Shown here: piece after piece, positions 15,184 to 21,259 of the stretch | Layout: each line of letters starts with the position of its first letter | How positions within the stretch are numbered: position 1 is the stretch's first letter | NCBI GenBank assembly: GCA_963991165.1 | Contig: CAXDOW010000009.1 | Location: 1-33,362 of the forward strand | Length of the DNA stretch: 33,362 nt | Direction of reading: 5' to 3' | Source: GCA-2862585 sp963991165 | GTDB taxonomy: Bacteria; Bacteroidota; Bacteroidia; Flavobacteriales; UBA7312 | The notes under the pieces: generated by a model | Databases searched by the model: none | The model's input: only the letters and a program-made list of their open reading frames with translations | Told to the model about the DNA's origin: nothing | Program-made: the position numbers and the translations under genes

Positions 15184-16227
15184 ATGCGTATTAACGGACA
15201 TGGACATATTCTTCCGGAGCCCTCTCAGATTCCACAGTTCATGAAGGATAAGAGACTTTTTTGGATTGACGATGACAAAAAGTTTATGCGACAAGCTGAT
15301 TGGTCAAGACCCATCAATGACACGGGCTTTTTTCTTAATGAAAAAATGGAATGGATGGACCAATTCAATATCGACCATGCGGTGATGTTGTGTTTATCGC
15401 AGCTATATTGTAATGGCTGGTCGGAACAAGATTGCATAGATGGAATTCGATTTCAGAATGATTTTAACGCTTCTGTTCAAAGTGAGCATAGACAAAAGTT
15501 TACTTGTGGATTTGTGGTTCAACCATTGTATACAGACCATGCCCTAAAAGAGATCGATCGTTGCGTGAATGAGCTGGGTTTAAAATTACTGTGTCTTCCC
15601 TCACATTTTATCAATTCAAGGGGTGAGTGGCTGTCGGTTGCTGAAGCGGATGTCGATCCTATATTCGATTTAGCCAATGAATACGGCTTAGCACTCCAAA
15701 TTCATCCATACGACGGCGAGAAAATGATAGCTCTAAAAAATCAATACTGGCGATTTCATTTGGTTTGGATGATGGCACAATGTGCCGATACCCTACATCT
15801 TTTTACTCTTAGAGATTTGCCCAATAAATTTCCAAATATACGAACCAGCTTTGCACATGGTGGAATGTTAGGAATTGCCAATTACGGGCGGAGAATACAA
15901 GGATTTGATGGAAGGCCAGATATCTTTGAACGCTTCGAAGACCCACGAAAAACCTTAGGACATAAAAACCTTTACTTTGACACCTTGGTTCATGATTCCT
16001 ATACGTTAGATTTATTAAAAAAGCGCGTTGGTGTTAGTCAAATAATAATGGGCTTAGACGATCCCTACCCATTGGGTGAAATGGATGGTATTGGAACTTC
16101 ATATCCTGGAAGAGTCTTGGATTATGCCATAGAAATAGGCATCCTTAATCAACAAGAAGGAAATGACATATGGCACAAAAATGTCCTTGACTGGTTGGGC
16201 CTTAAAGAAACAGACTTTTTACAATAA
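15184..16227 (+). CDS. nbaD: 2-amino-3-carboxymuconate 6-semialdehyde decarboxylase (ACMSD)
   Basis: A 347-residue amidohydrolase-superfamily decarboxylase. The zinc ligands are visible: His6 and His8 in NGHGHILPEP, His174 in LQIHPYD, the catalytic His225 in SFAHGG, and Asp292 in GLDDPYPLG. These correspond to the HxH, His177, His228 and Asp294 of the Pseudomonas enzyme. It removes CO2 from ACMS to give 2-aminomuconate 6-semialdehyde, the substrate of the ALDH encoded at 12360-13799, steering carbon away from quinolinate. It follows the dioxygenase gene by 9 bases in one transcript. The usual Asp before the first His (DxHxH) is Asn-Gly here (NGHGH). Confidence 0.93.
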   Translation: MRINGHGHILPEPSQIPQFMKDKRLFWIDDDKKFMRQADWSRPINDTGFFLNEKMEWMDQFNIDHAVMLCLSQLYCNGWSEQDCIDGIRFQNDFNASVQSEHRQKFTCGFVVQPLYTDHALKEIDRCVNELGLKLLCLPSHFINSRGEWLSVAEADVDPIFDLANEYGLALQIHPYDGEKMIALKNQYWRFHLVWMMAQCADTLHLFTLRDLPNKFPNIRTSFAHGGMLGIANYGRRIQGFDGRPDIFERFEDPRKTLGHKNLYFDTLVHDSYTLDLLKKRVGVSQIIMGLDDPYPLGEMDGIGTSYPGRVLDYAIEIGILNQQEGNDIWHKNVLDWLGLKETDFLQ

Positions 16228-16233
16228 ATGAAT

Positions 16234-16241
16234 TACATTTG
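16234..16241 (+). promoter_or_regulatory. -7 promoter box upstream of the purF-like gene
   Basis: TACATTTG fits TAnnTTTG and lies 23 bases before the ATG at 16265, in the 37-base gap after the ACMSD stop. It suggests the purF-like gene has its own promoter and is not simply the last gene of the kynurenine unit. Confidence 0.45.
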
Positions 16242-16264
16242 CTGTACATTAAACCGTCTTATAC

Positions 16265-18157
16265 ATGAGTGATGCTATAAAGCACGAATGCGGAATTGCT
16301 TTCCTTCGATTACGACAACCTTTAGACTATTATCTTCAAAAATACGGCACTCCTCTTTACGGCATCAATAAAATGTGTTTGTTGATGGAAAAGCAACACA
16401 ACAGAGGACAAGACGGCGCTGGTTTAGCTACCATAAAATTAGACGTTCCACAAGGTAGTCGTTACATTAGCCGAAAACGTTCCAATGCTAGTAAACCCAT
16501 CCAACACTTGTTTGACCATGTCAACAAACGCTTTGTTCAATTACAAAAAACTGATCCAGAAAAGTTCAATGATATTCGCTGGCTACAAGAAAATGTGGCC
16601 TTCACTGGCGAAGTCCTTCTTGGGCATCTGCGCTACGGCACCTATGGAGGAAACGGCTTAGAACAGTGTCATCCCTTTTTGAGGCAAAACAACTGGCGAA
16701 CTCGAAGTTTGGTATTGGCAGGAAACTTTAATATGACCAATGTCGATACTCTTTTTAATCAATTAGTTGAATTGGGTCAGCACCCCAAAGAGAAAGCCGA
16801 TACGGTAACAATATTAGAACGAATTGGACACTTTTTGGATGTTGAAAACGACCGAATCTATTACGACCATAAAGAGCAATACAGCAAGAAAGATATTTCT
16901 AACGTTATAGCTCGCGATATGAACGTGGAAGACGTCCTTAAAAATTCGTCCAAACACTGGGACGGGGGCTATGTCATTAGTGGCATCATTGGTCACGGCG
17001 ATGCTTTTGTCTTGAGAGATCCTTCTGGAATACGTCCTGCCTACTACTATGCTGACGACGAAATTGTTGTAGCTACCTCTGAAAGACCCGTTATACAAAC
17101 CGCTTTTAACGTCCCTGCAGATAGTATTCAAGAAGTGAAGCCAGGCCATGCCCTCATCGTAAAAAAAGACGGCAGTATTAAGAAGGTAGAGATACTTCCT
17201 CCGCTAGAAAGGGCTTCCTGCTCGTTCGAACGCATCTATTTTTCCAGAGGAAACGACCAAGATATTTATCAAGAACGCCTACAACTGGGTAAAAATCTAT
17301 GCCCGACCATTTTGGAGCATATTGACAATGACCTTCACAATACCGTATTTTCTTACATTCCCAATACGGCTGAGGTATCCTATTATGGTGTGCTGAAAGG
17401 AATGGACGAAGTGCTCAACAAGCATAAAACAAAAGCCATTTTACAGTTAAAAAACCCCACGGCTCAAGCCATGGAATCAATAATGTCGGCTAGGGTAAGG
17501 GCAGAAAAAATTGCCATCAAAGACGCGAAACTCAGAACCTTCATCACCCAAGATGACAGTCGGGACGATTTGGTAGCCCACATCTACGACGTGACTTATG
17601 GAACGGTACAACCCACCGATCATTTGGTAATGATTGACGACAGCATCGTTAGAGGAACCACATTGAAACAAAGCATTCTTCGAATTTTGGATCGCTTAAA
17701 CCCCAAAAAGATAGTCATTGTATCGTCTGCTCCACAAATACGCTACCCCGATTGTTATGGCATCGATATGGCCAAACTGGGCGACTTCATTGCTTTTCAG
17801 GCAGCCATCGCTTTGTTGAAAGAAAGCGGTCAAGAGCATATTATTGAACAGGTTTACCAAAAATGCTTGAAGGATGTGAGCAGCGTTCAAAGCAAGGCAA
17901 CAAACCACGTCAAAGCCATTTACAAGCCATTTAGTGCCTTGGAGATATCCCATAAAATTGCTCAGCTTTTACGTCCTGAACAGATTAATGCCGAGGTATC
18001 GGTCATTTACCAAACCATAGAAGACCTACATACTTCTTGCCCCAACCATAAGGGCGATTGGTATTTTACGGGAGATTATCCTACTCCTGGAGGAAATAGG
18101 GTCGTTAACAAATCGTTTATTAACTACATTGAAGGAAGAAACGAAAGGGCCTATTAA
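16265..18157 (+). CDS. purF: Long PurF-like class II glutamine amidotransferase/phosphoribosyltransferase
   Basis: A 630-residue protein with both PurF domains. The N-terminal Ntn glutaminase has its nucleophile Cys9 (KHECGIAF) after an eight-residue propeptide, with NRGQDGAG (46-53) and GHLRYGT (120-126). The phosphoribosyltransferase domain holds the PRPP-binding loop VMIDDSIVRGTT (455-466), and GNDQDIYQERLQLGK (329-343) follows the ERIYFSR segment. PurF makes 5-phosphoribosylamine from PRPP and glutamine in purine synthesis. At 630 residues it is some 120 longer than the usual enzyme (about 505), with extra segments in the glutaminase domain (about 60-115) and at the C-terminus (about 550-630). 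It belongs to the second, longer PurF-like group seen in Bacteroidota, so it may be a paralogue with a shifted role. Confidence 0.85.
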   Translation: MSDAIKHECGIAFLRLRQPLDYYLQKYGTPLYGINKMCLLMEKQHNRGQDGAGLATIKLDVPQGSRYISRKRSNASKPIQHLFDHVNKRFVQLQKTDPEKFNDIRWLQENVAFTGEVLLGHLRYGTYGGNGLEQCHPFLRQNNWRTRSLVLAGNFNMTNVDTLFNQLVELGQHPKEKADTVTILERIGHFLDVENDRIYYDHKEQYSKKDISNVIARDMNVEDVLKNSSKHWDGGYVISGIIGHGDAFVLRDPSGIRPAYYYADDEIVVATSERPVIQTAFNVPADSIQEVKPGHALIVKKDGSIKKVEILPPLERASCSFERIYFSRGNDQDIYQERLQLGKNLCPTILEHIDNDLHNTVFSYIPNTAEVSYYGVLKGMDEVLNKHKTKAILQLKNPTAQAMESIMSARVRAEKIAIKDAKLRTFITQDDSRDDLVAHIYDVTYGTVQPTDHLVMIDDSIVRGTTLKQSILRILDRLNPKKIVIVSSAPQIRYPDCYGIDMAKLGDFIAFQAAIALLKESGQEHIIEQVYQKCLKDVSSVQSKATNHVKAIYKPFSALEISHKIAQLLRPEQINAEVSVIYQTIEDLHTSCPNHKGDWYFTGDYPTPGGNRVVNKSFINYIEGRNERAY

Positions 18158-18253
18158 TCCCATTTTTTTGCTTCTATTCATTAAATCACTAACTTGCCAA
18201 CCATTAAAGCCCTTAATAAGTGAGTTTTAGTTATTAATTAAAAATTACTTAAA

Positions 18254-18306
18254 ATGAAAAAATTCCTCCTACTTTTACTTCTACCAAGTATAGTATTGGC
18301 ACAAGA
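18254..18306 (+). repeat. Direct repeat copy 1 (signal-peptide coding segment)
   Basis: These 53 bases are repeated at 18769-18821 with two differences, at bases 10 and 30 of the repeat. The copies are 515 bp apart, which is exactly one gene unit. Recombination between them would delete the intact gene cleanly. Confidence 0.85.
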
Positions 18307-18769
18307 CTCCGAAAGCTTACAGATAAAAAAACCTCGCAAGCTATTTGTAGAGATAAAGCAAGGGCTACTTTTACCCTCAATTGGTTTAAAATACAAAAAC
18401 AAGAAAGGCGATTATTGGAATGTAGGACTTCATTCTTATGATGTTAACTTTGCAAAAACAATTGTAGGCACAAAAATAGCTGGTACTATTGATGGCTTTT
18501 TCTTCGCCCCTTCTTTGTATCACTGGATGTATATTTCATACGATCAAAAAATACAACAAAGACTATTTTTAGAACACGGTGCAAATTTAACTATTTTAGC
18601 CTTTAAAGATGACTTCTATTTCCCTTCAATAGGTCTTCATTCAGGGATATATTATGGCAATCGAATTTCTGTAGGTTTGAAGCTAGGTCTTGCCTTCAAC
18701 ACCAACCATTCAAACCATAAATTCACTATGGTGGCCTACTTTTTTCCAAAAATTAAACTTAGAATATGA
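18254..18769 (+). CDS. Small exported protein, unknown function
   Basis: A 171-residue protein with a clear signal peptide, MKKFLLLLLLPSIVLA then QDSES. The mature part is rich in aromatic and alternating residues (GDYWNVGLHSYDVNF, FAPSLYHWMYISYD, GIYYGNRISVGLKLGLAFNTN), which suggests beta strands of a small outer-membrane or periplasmic barrel, ending FFPKIKLRI. I do not recognise the family. The first 53 bases of the gene are repeated almost exactly at its own 3' end (18769-18821), where a second start codon overlaps this gene's stop. The signal peptide therefore belongs to a locally duplicated unit. Confidence 0.7.
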   Translation: MKKFLLLLLLPSIVLAQDSESLQIKKPRKLFVEIKQGLLLPSIGLKYKNKKGDYWNVGLHSYDVNFAKTIVGTKIAGTIDGFFFAPSLYHWMYISYDQKIQQRLFLEHGANLTILAFKDDFYFPSIGLHSGIYYGNRISVGLKLGLAFNTNHSNHKFTMVAYFFPKIKLRI

Positions 18770-18821
18770 TGAAAAAACTCCTCCTACTTTTACTTCTGCC
18801 AAGTATAGTATTGGCACAAGA
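18769..18821 (+). repeat. Direct repeat copy 2 (signal-peptide coding segment)
   Basis: Second copy of the 53-base signal-peptide segment, matching 18254-18306 at 51 of 53 positions. It begins at the last base of the stop codon of the intact gene. Confidence 0.85.
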
Positions 18822-18888
18822 AGACAAAAAACAAATCGATTTGAACCTATCCGACCTGCCCAATGGTGTTTATCGTGCTTGTATATGA
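18769..18888 (+). pseudogene. Truncated secreted-protein gene: signal peptide plus a short tail
   Basis: Translation from ATG 18769 gives MKKLLLLLLLPSIVLAQED and about 20 further residues, ending NLSDLPNGVYRACI at a stop (18886-18888). The signal peptide is nearly identical to that of the upstream gene; the rest is unrelated. The run DLNLSDLPNGVYR looks like the end of a type IX secretion C-terminal sorting domain, which often has a LPxGxY motif, so this may be a fusion left by a deletion. The frame closes exactly where the long hairpin at 18875-19000 begins. A second ATG (18766) overlaps the upstream stop. An unusually short real gene cannot be excluded. Confidence 0.5.
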
Positions 18889-19002
18889 AAAGTAGCGGAT
18901 TTTATACACTAACTTTTCGGATTATTACAGACTTTAAATTTATAAAAACGACTTTAGATTTAGCACTTAAACCGCTATTTTTTATATACGTTGTTGGCAC
19001 AC
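18875..19002 (+). repeat. Long bulged hairpin element, attC-like in shape, at the left edge of the RM island
   Basis: GTATATGAAAAGTAGCGG (18881-18898) pairs with CCGCTATTTTTTATATAC (18972-18989): 18 bp with two G.T positions and a 73-base inner segment. Outside this stem, GTGC (18875-18878) can pair with GCAC (18997-19000) across an asymmetric bulge. The right flank carries GTTGGCACAC (18993-19002), half of an inverted repeat whose mate is at 21038-21047. The design, a long imperfect palindrome at the end of a truncated gene and directly before a self-contained gene pair, resembles cassette recombination sites. No integrase is in the window. Confidence 0.5.
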
Positions 19003-19026
19003 GTTTTTTTATTTCATTTTTTATTA

Positions 19027-19034
19027 TAAATTTG
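19027..19034 (+). promoter_or_regulatory. -7 promoter box of the methyltransferase gene
   Basis: TAAATTTG fits TAnnTTTG and lies 25 bases before the ATG at 19060, just inside the left inverted repeat. The cassette therefore carries its own promoter for the methyltransferase. Confidence 0.45.
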
Positions 19035-19059
19035 TAACCATTGTATAAGGTTGTGTAAT

Positions 19060-20331
19060 ATGGTTATAAAAGATTATTATTCGCTTTCGGAAGCGGCAAG
19101 AGTATTAGGTAAAAGTAAAGAAACTTTACGAAGATGGGACAGAGATGGCAAGTTAGATGCTGTTCGAGAACCAGTGAGTAATTATAGAGTTTATAGAAAA
19201 GAGGATATTAACTCTTTAATAGAACCTTTGCTAACGGAAATAGATAATAATATTGACAATACCGAACTTCCACATAAGAATTATAAGGTTTTAGAATTAT
19301 TCGCTGGTGCAGGAGGTCTAGCCATTGGATTAGAGCAATCTGGTATTAAATGTGCTGCTTTAAATGAAATTGATAAATGGGCTTGTGAAACTTTAAGAGA
19401 GAATAGACCAAATTGGAATGTTTTAGAAGGAGACATTAAAGATTTTGATTTTAGGAAATATGAAAATCAAGTTGAAATTGTAACTGGAGGTTTTCCTTGT
19501 CAGGCTTTTAGTTACGCTGGAAAAAAGTTGGGTTTAGAAGATGCTCGCGGAACTTTGTTTTACGAATTTGCAAGAGTAGTAAAAGAAGTTAATCCATTAA
19601 TTTGTGTAGGAGAAAACGTTAAAGGTTTGCTTTCACACGATAAAGGAAAAACACTTGAAGGAATGATTTCTATTTTAGATGAAATCGGATATAATGTTGT
19701 TCCAGTTCAGGTTTTAAAAGCAATAAATTATAACGTGCCTCAGAAGCGCGAAAGATTAATTTTAGTTGGAATTAGGAAAGATATTGAAGTTGAGTACGAA
19801 TATCCAACACCATATAATGTGATTTATAATTTGTCTGACGCTCTCAAAAAAGGAGAGTTATACGATACAAATGTTCCTAAATCAGAAGGTTCTAAATATC
19901 CAGAACATAAAAAAAAGATTTTAGATTTAGTTCCTCCAAAAGGTTATTGGAGAGACTTGCCGATTGATATTCAAAAAGAATATATGGGTAAAAGTTTTTA
20001 TTTAGGTGGAGGAAAAACTGGTATGGCAAGAAGAATAGGTTGGGATGAGCCTAGTTTGACTTTAACTTGTAGTCCAGCACAAAAGCAAACAGAAAGATGT
20101 CATCCAGTTGAAACACGTCCTTTTACGGTGAGAGAATATGCTAGAATTCAGACATTTCCAGATGATTGGAATTTTGCAGGTTCAATTTCACAACAGTATA
20201 AACAAATTGGAAATGCTGTACCTTGCAATTTAGGAAAAGAACTAGGCTACTCTATTGTAAAATTTTTAAATCAAGTTTATTCAAAGTCAAATAAATCCGA
20301 ATCTTCTATTTCTTTAGCTAAAGCGATATAA
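19060..20331 (+). CDS. C5-cytosine DNA methyltransferase with N-terminal MerR-like HTH domain
   Basis: A 423-residue modification enzyme. Residues 7-50 (YSLSEAARVLGKSKETLRRWDRDGKL...RVYRKEDI) form a MerR/excisionase-type winged helix. The rest is a complete C5 methyltransferase: motif I LELFAGAGGLAIG (78-90), motif IV GGFPCQAFS with catalytic Cys147, motif VI GENVKG, motif VIII PQKRERLILVG and motif X YKQIGNAVP. The target-recognition region lies between VIII and X. It should methylate cytosine in the site cut by the adjacent nuclease. The HTH could let it repress its own gene, as N-terminal HTH domains do in some other C5 enzymes. ATG 19060 is preferred to the in-frame TTG at 19051. The 3' end overlaps the convergent nuclease gene by 55 bases. 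Confidence 0.93.
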   Translation: MVIKDYYSLSEAARVLGKSKETLRRWDRDGKLDAVREPVSNYRVYRKEDINSLIEPLLTEIDNNIDNTELPHKNYKVLELFAGAGGLAIGLEQSGIKCAALNEIDKWACETLRENRPNWNVLEGDIKDFDFRKYENQVEIVTGGFPCQAFSYAGKKLGLEDARGTLFYEFARVVKEVNPLICVGENVKGLLSHDKGKTLEGMISILDEIGYNVVPVQVLKAINYNVPQKRERLILVGIRKDIEVEYEYPTPYNVIYNLSDALKKGELYDTNVPKSEGSKYPEHKKKILDLVPPKGYWRDLPIDIQKEYMGKSFYLGGGKTGMARRIGWDEPSLTLTCSPAQKQTERCHPVETRPFTVREYARIQTFPDDWNFAGSISQQYKQIGNAVPCNLGKELGYSIVKFLNQVYSKSNKSESSISLAKAI

Positions 20332-20987
20332 CCTTTTTTGAAAAAATCTTCTGTGTCCAAACCTAATATCATTTGGTCAAGATTAGAAACTAACTTTTTA
20401 TAGAAGTTTTTATATCCTGTAAGTCTGTGCCAAAACTCTTTACCAATTATTACAGGAAATTGTTTATCAATCTTTTGATAATGCTGACTTAATTGGTCTT
20501 CTTCTCCATAAAGGACACCTAGAATTAAATCTGAATTATTCAAGTTCATTGAATTCGTTCTAGCTAAATTGGTAACTGTTGTGAATTTTTTTAGAAGAGG
20601 ATTTACATCCTCGGAATTTATGGTATTAGGGCCTGACTTAAGTTGACACCATTTTTTCCTATTGTCAATTTTGTCTGTAAATTCAATATCCATTCCTTTT
20701 ATTAACGAACCTTGAGCAAGTCCAAGTTCAACAAACATATTTTGAATTCGAGTTCCAAATGATGTATTTATGGAAGTTCCCAAAATTCTTGGATAATAAA
20801 GAGCTTTTGCAATACCGATTGGAGTAAAATTATCGTCAAATATTTTTGACAAATACTTAACAATTATCGGATTGATTTTATATGATTTAAGCTTAGAATG
20901 TGTTTTTAAAGAGTTTATCTTATGATTTTCAAAAATCTTCTCTTTAAAATATTCAGTAATTATTTTTAAAAGTTCATCTTCAGTCAT
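20277..20987 (-). CDS. Probable type II restriction endonuclease, PD-(D/E)XK-like
   Basis: A 236-residue protein with no transmembrane or signal segment. The sequence GMDIEFTDKIDNRKKWCQLKSGPNTIN gives a D-x14-QxK arrangement (Asp100, Gln115, Lys117), preceded by a helix with Glu87 (QNMFVELG), consistent with a PD-(D/E)XK nuclease core in which Gln replaces the second acidic residue. The segment CQLKSGPNTIN is reminiscent of the TdeIII/PmeII-like type II enzymes, but I cannot fix the family or the recognition site. Its position tail to tail with a C5 methyltransferase inside a compact island is the main support for the call. Its stop lies inside the methyltransferase gene, so the final 18 codons of each gene are shared on opposite strands. 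Confidence 0.75.
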   Translation of the reverse strand: MTEDELLKIITEYFKEKIFENHKINSLKTHSKLKSYKINPIIVKYLSKIFDDNFTPIGIAKALYYPRILGTSINTSFGTRIQNMFVELGLAQGSLIKGMDIEFTDKIDNRKKWCQLKSGPNTINSEDVNPLLKKFTTVTNLARTNSMNLNNSDLILGVLYGEEDQLSQHYQKIDKQFPVIIGKEFWHRLTGYKNFYKKLVSNLDQMILGLDTEDFFKKGYIALAKEIEDSDLFDFE

Positions 20988-21037
20988 TTTTCAAATATAA
21001 ACTTTTCATTTTCCCTGGAATAAGTAATTTTTTAAAT

Positions 21038-21047
21038 GTGTGCCAAC
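21038..21047. repeat. Right inverted-repeat copy of GTTGGCACAC
   Basis: GTGTGCCAAC is the exact reverse complement of GTTGGCACAC at 18993-19002. Both copies lie just outside the RM gene pair; similar AT-rich flanks (TTTTTTA, TTTAAAA) lie on their inner sides. Confidence 0.55.
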
Positions 21048-21134
21048 TATTTACTTTAAACGGACGTTCGTATAGGGTCGTTAAAAACTAACCCCCACAC
21101 CTAATGCTTTTTTCCTCAAGTTACTTTGAAAAAA

Positions 21135-21187
21135 CATCTCCCCTCTTGAGAGGGGAGCAGATTAGCAAGGCTAATCGAGGGGTGTGT
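21135..21187. repeat. REP-like double hairpin
   Basis: Two perfect adjacent hairpins: CTCCCCTC-TTGA-GAGGGGAG (21138-21157) and GATTAGC-AAG-GCTAATC (21160-21176), then GAGGGGTGTGT. This GC-rich compact unit stands out in AT-rich DNA and resembles the dispersed palindromic repeats found many times in flavobacterial genomes. No T tail follows on either strand, so it is not an ordinary terminator. Confidence 0.6.
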
Positions 21188-21206
21188 CCACAACCACTAC
21201 CCAACA

Positions 21207-21240
21207 AAAAATAGCCCCAGCAAAATTGCTAGGGCTATTT
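21207..21240 (-). terminator. Terminator of the S46 peptidase gene
   Basis: Stem AAATAGCCC/GGGCTATTT extended by AGCAA/TTGCT with a single mismatch. On the minus strand it is followed by TTTTTTGTT. It lies 20 bases past the peptidase stop codon. Confidence 0.75.
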
Positions 21241-21259
21241 ATAATTTATAGAAACCTCT

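Larger units (their letters stand above)
18875..21047. mobile_element. Putative restriction-modification cassette/island
   Basis: About 2.2 kb bounded on the left by the long hairpin with GTTGGCACAC (18993-19002) and on the right by GTGTGCCAAC (21038-21047), the exact inverted copy. It contains only a methyltransferase and a nuclease gene, is more AT-rich than the neighbouring metabolic genes, has its own promoter, and abuts a truncated gene on the left. These are the usual signs of a recently acquired defence module. A 5-base GTATA is present just outside both ends (18881-18885 and 21070-21074), which may be chance. Confidence 0.45.

Noticed and set aside
18690..19037. Open frame of 115 codons across the 3' end of the small secreted gene, the truncated frame and the hairpin
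   Set aside because: It overlaps the secreted gene in another frame, has no family resemblance or usual codon pattern, and its length comes from an AT-rich, stop-poor stretch.
19051..19059. TTG start for the methyltransferase
   Set aside because: An ATG three codons downstream gives the natural beginning of the HTH domain (MVIKDYYSLSEAA).
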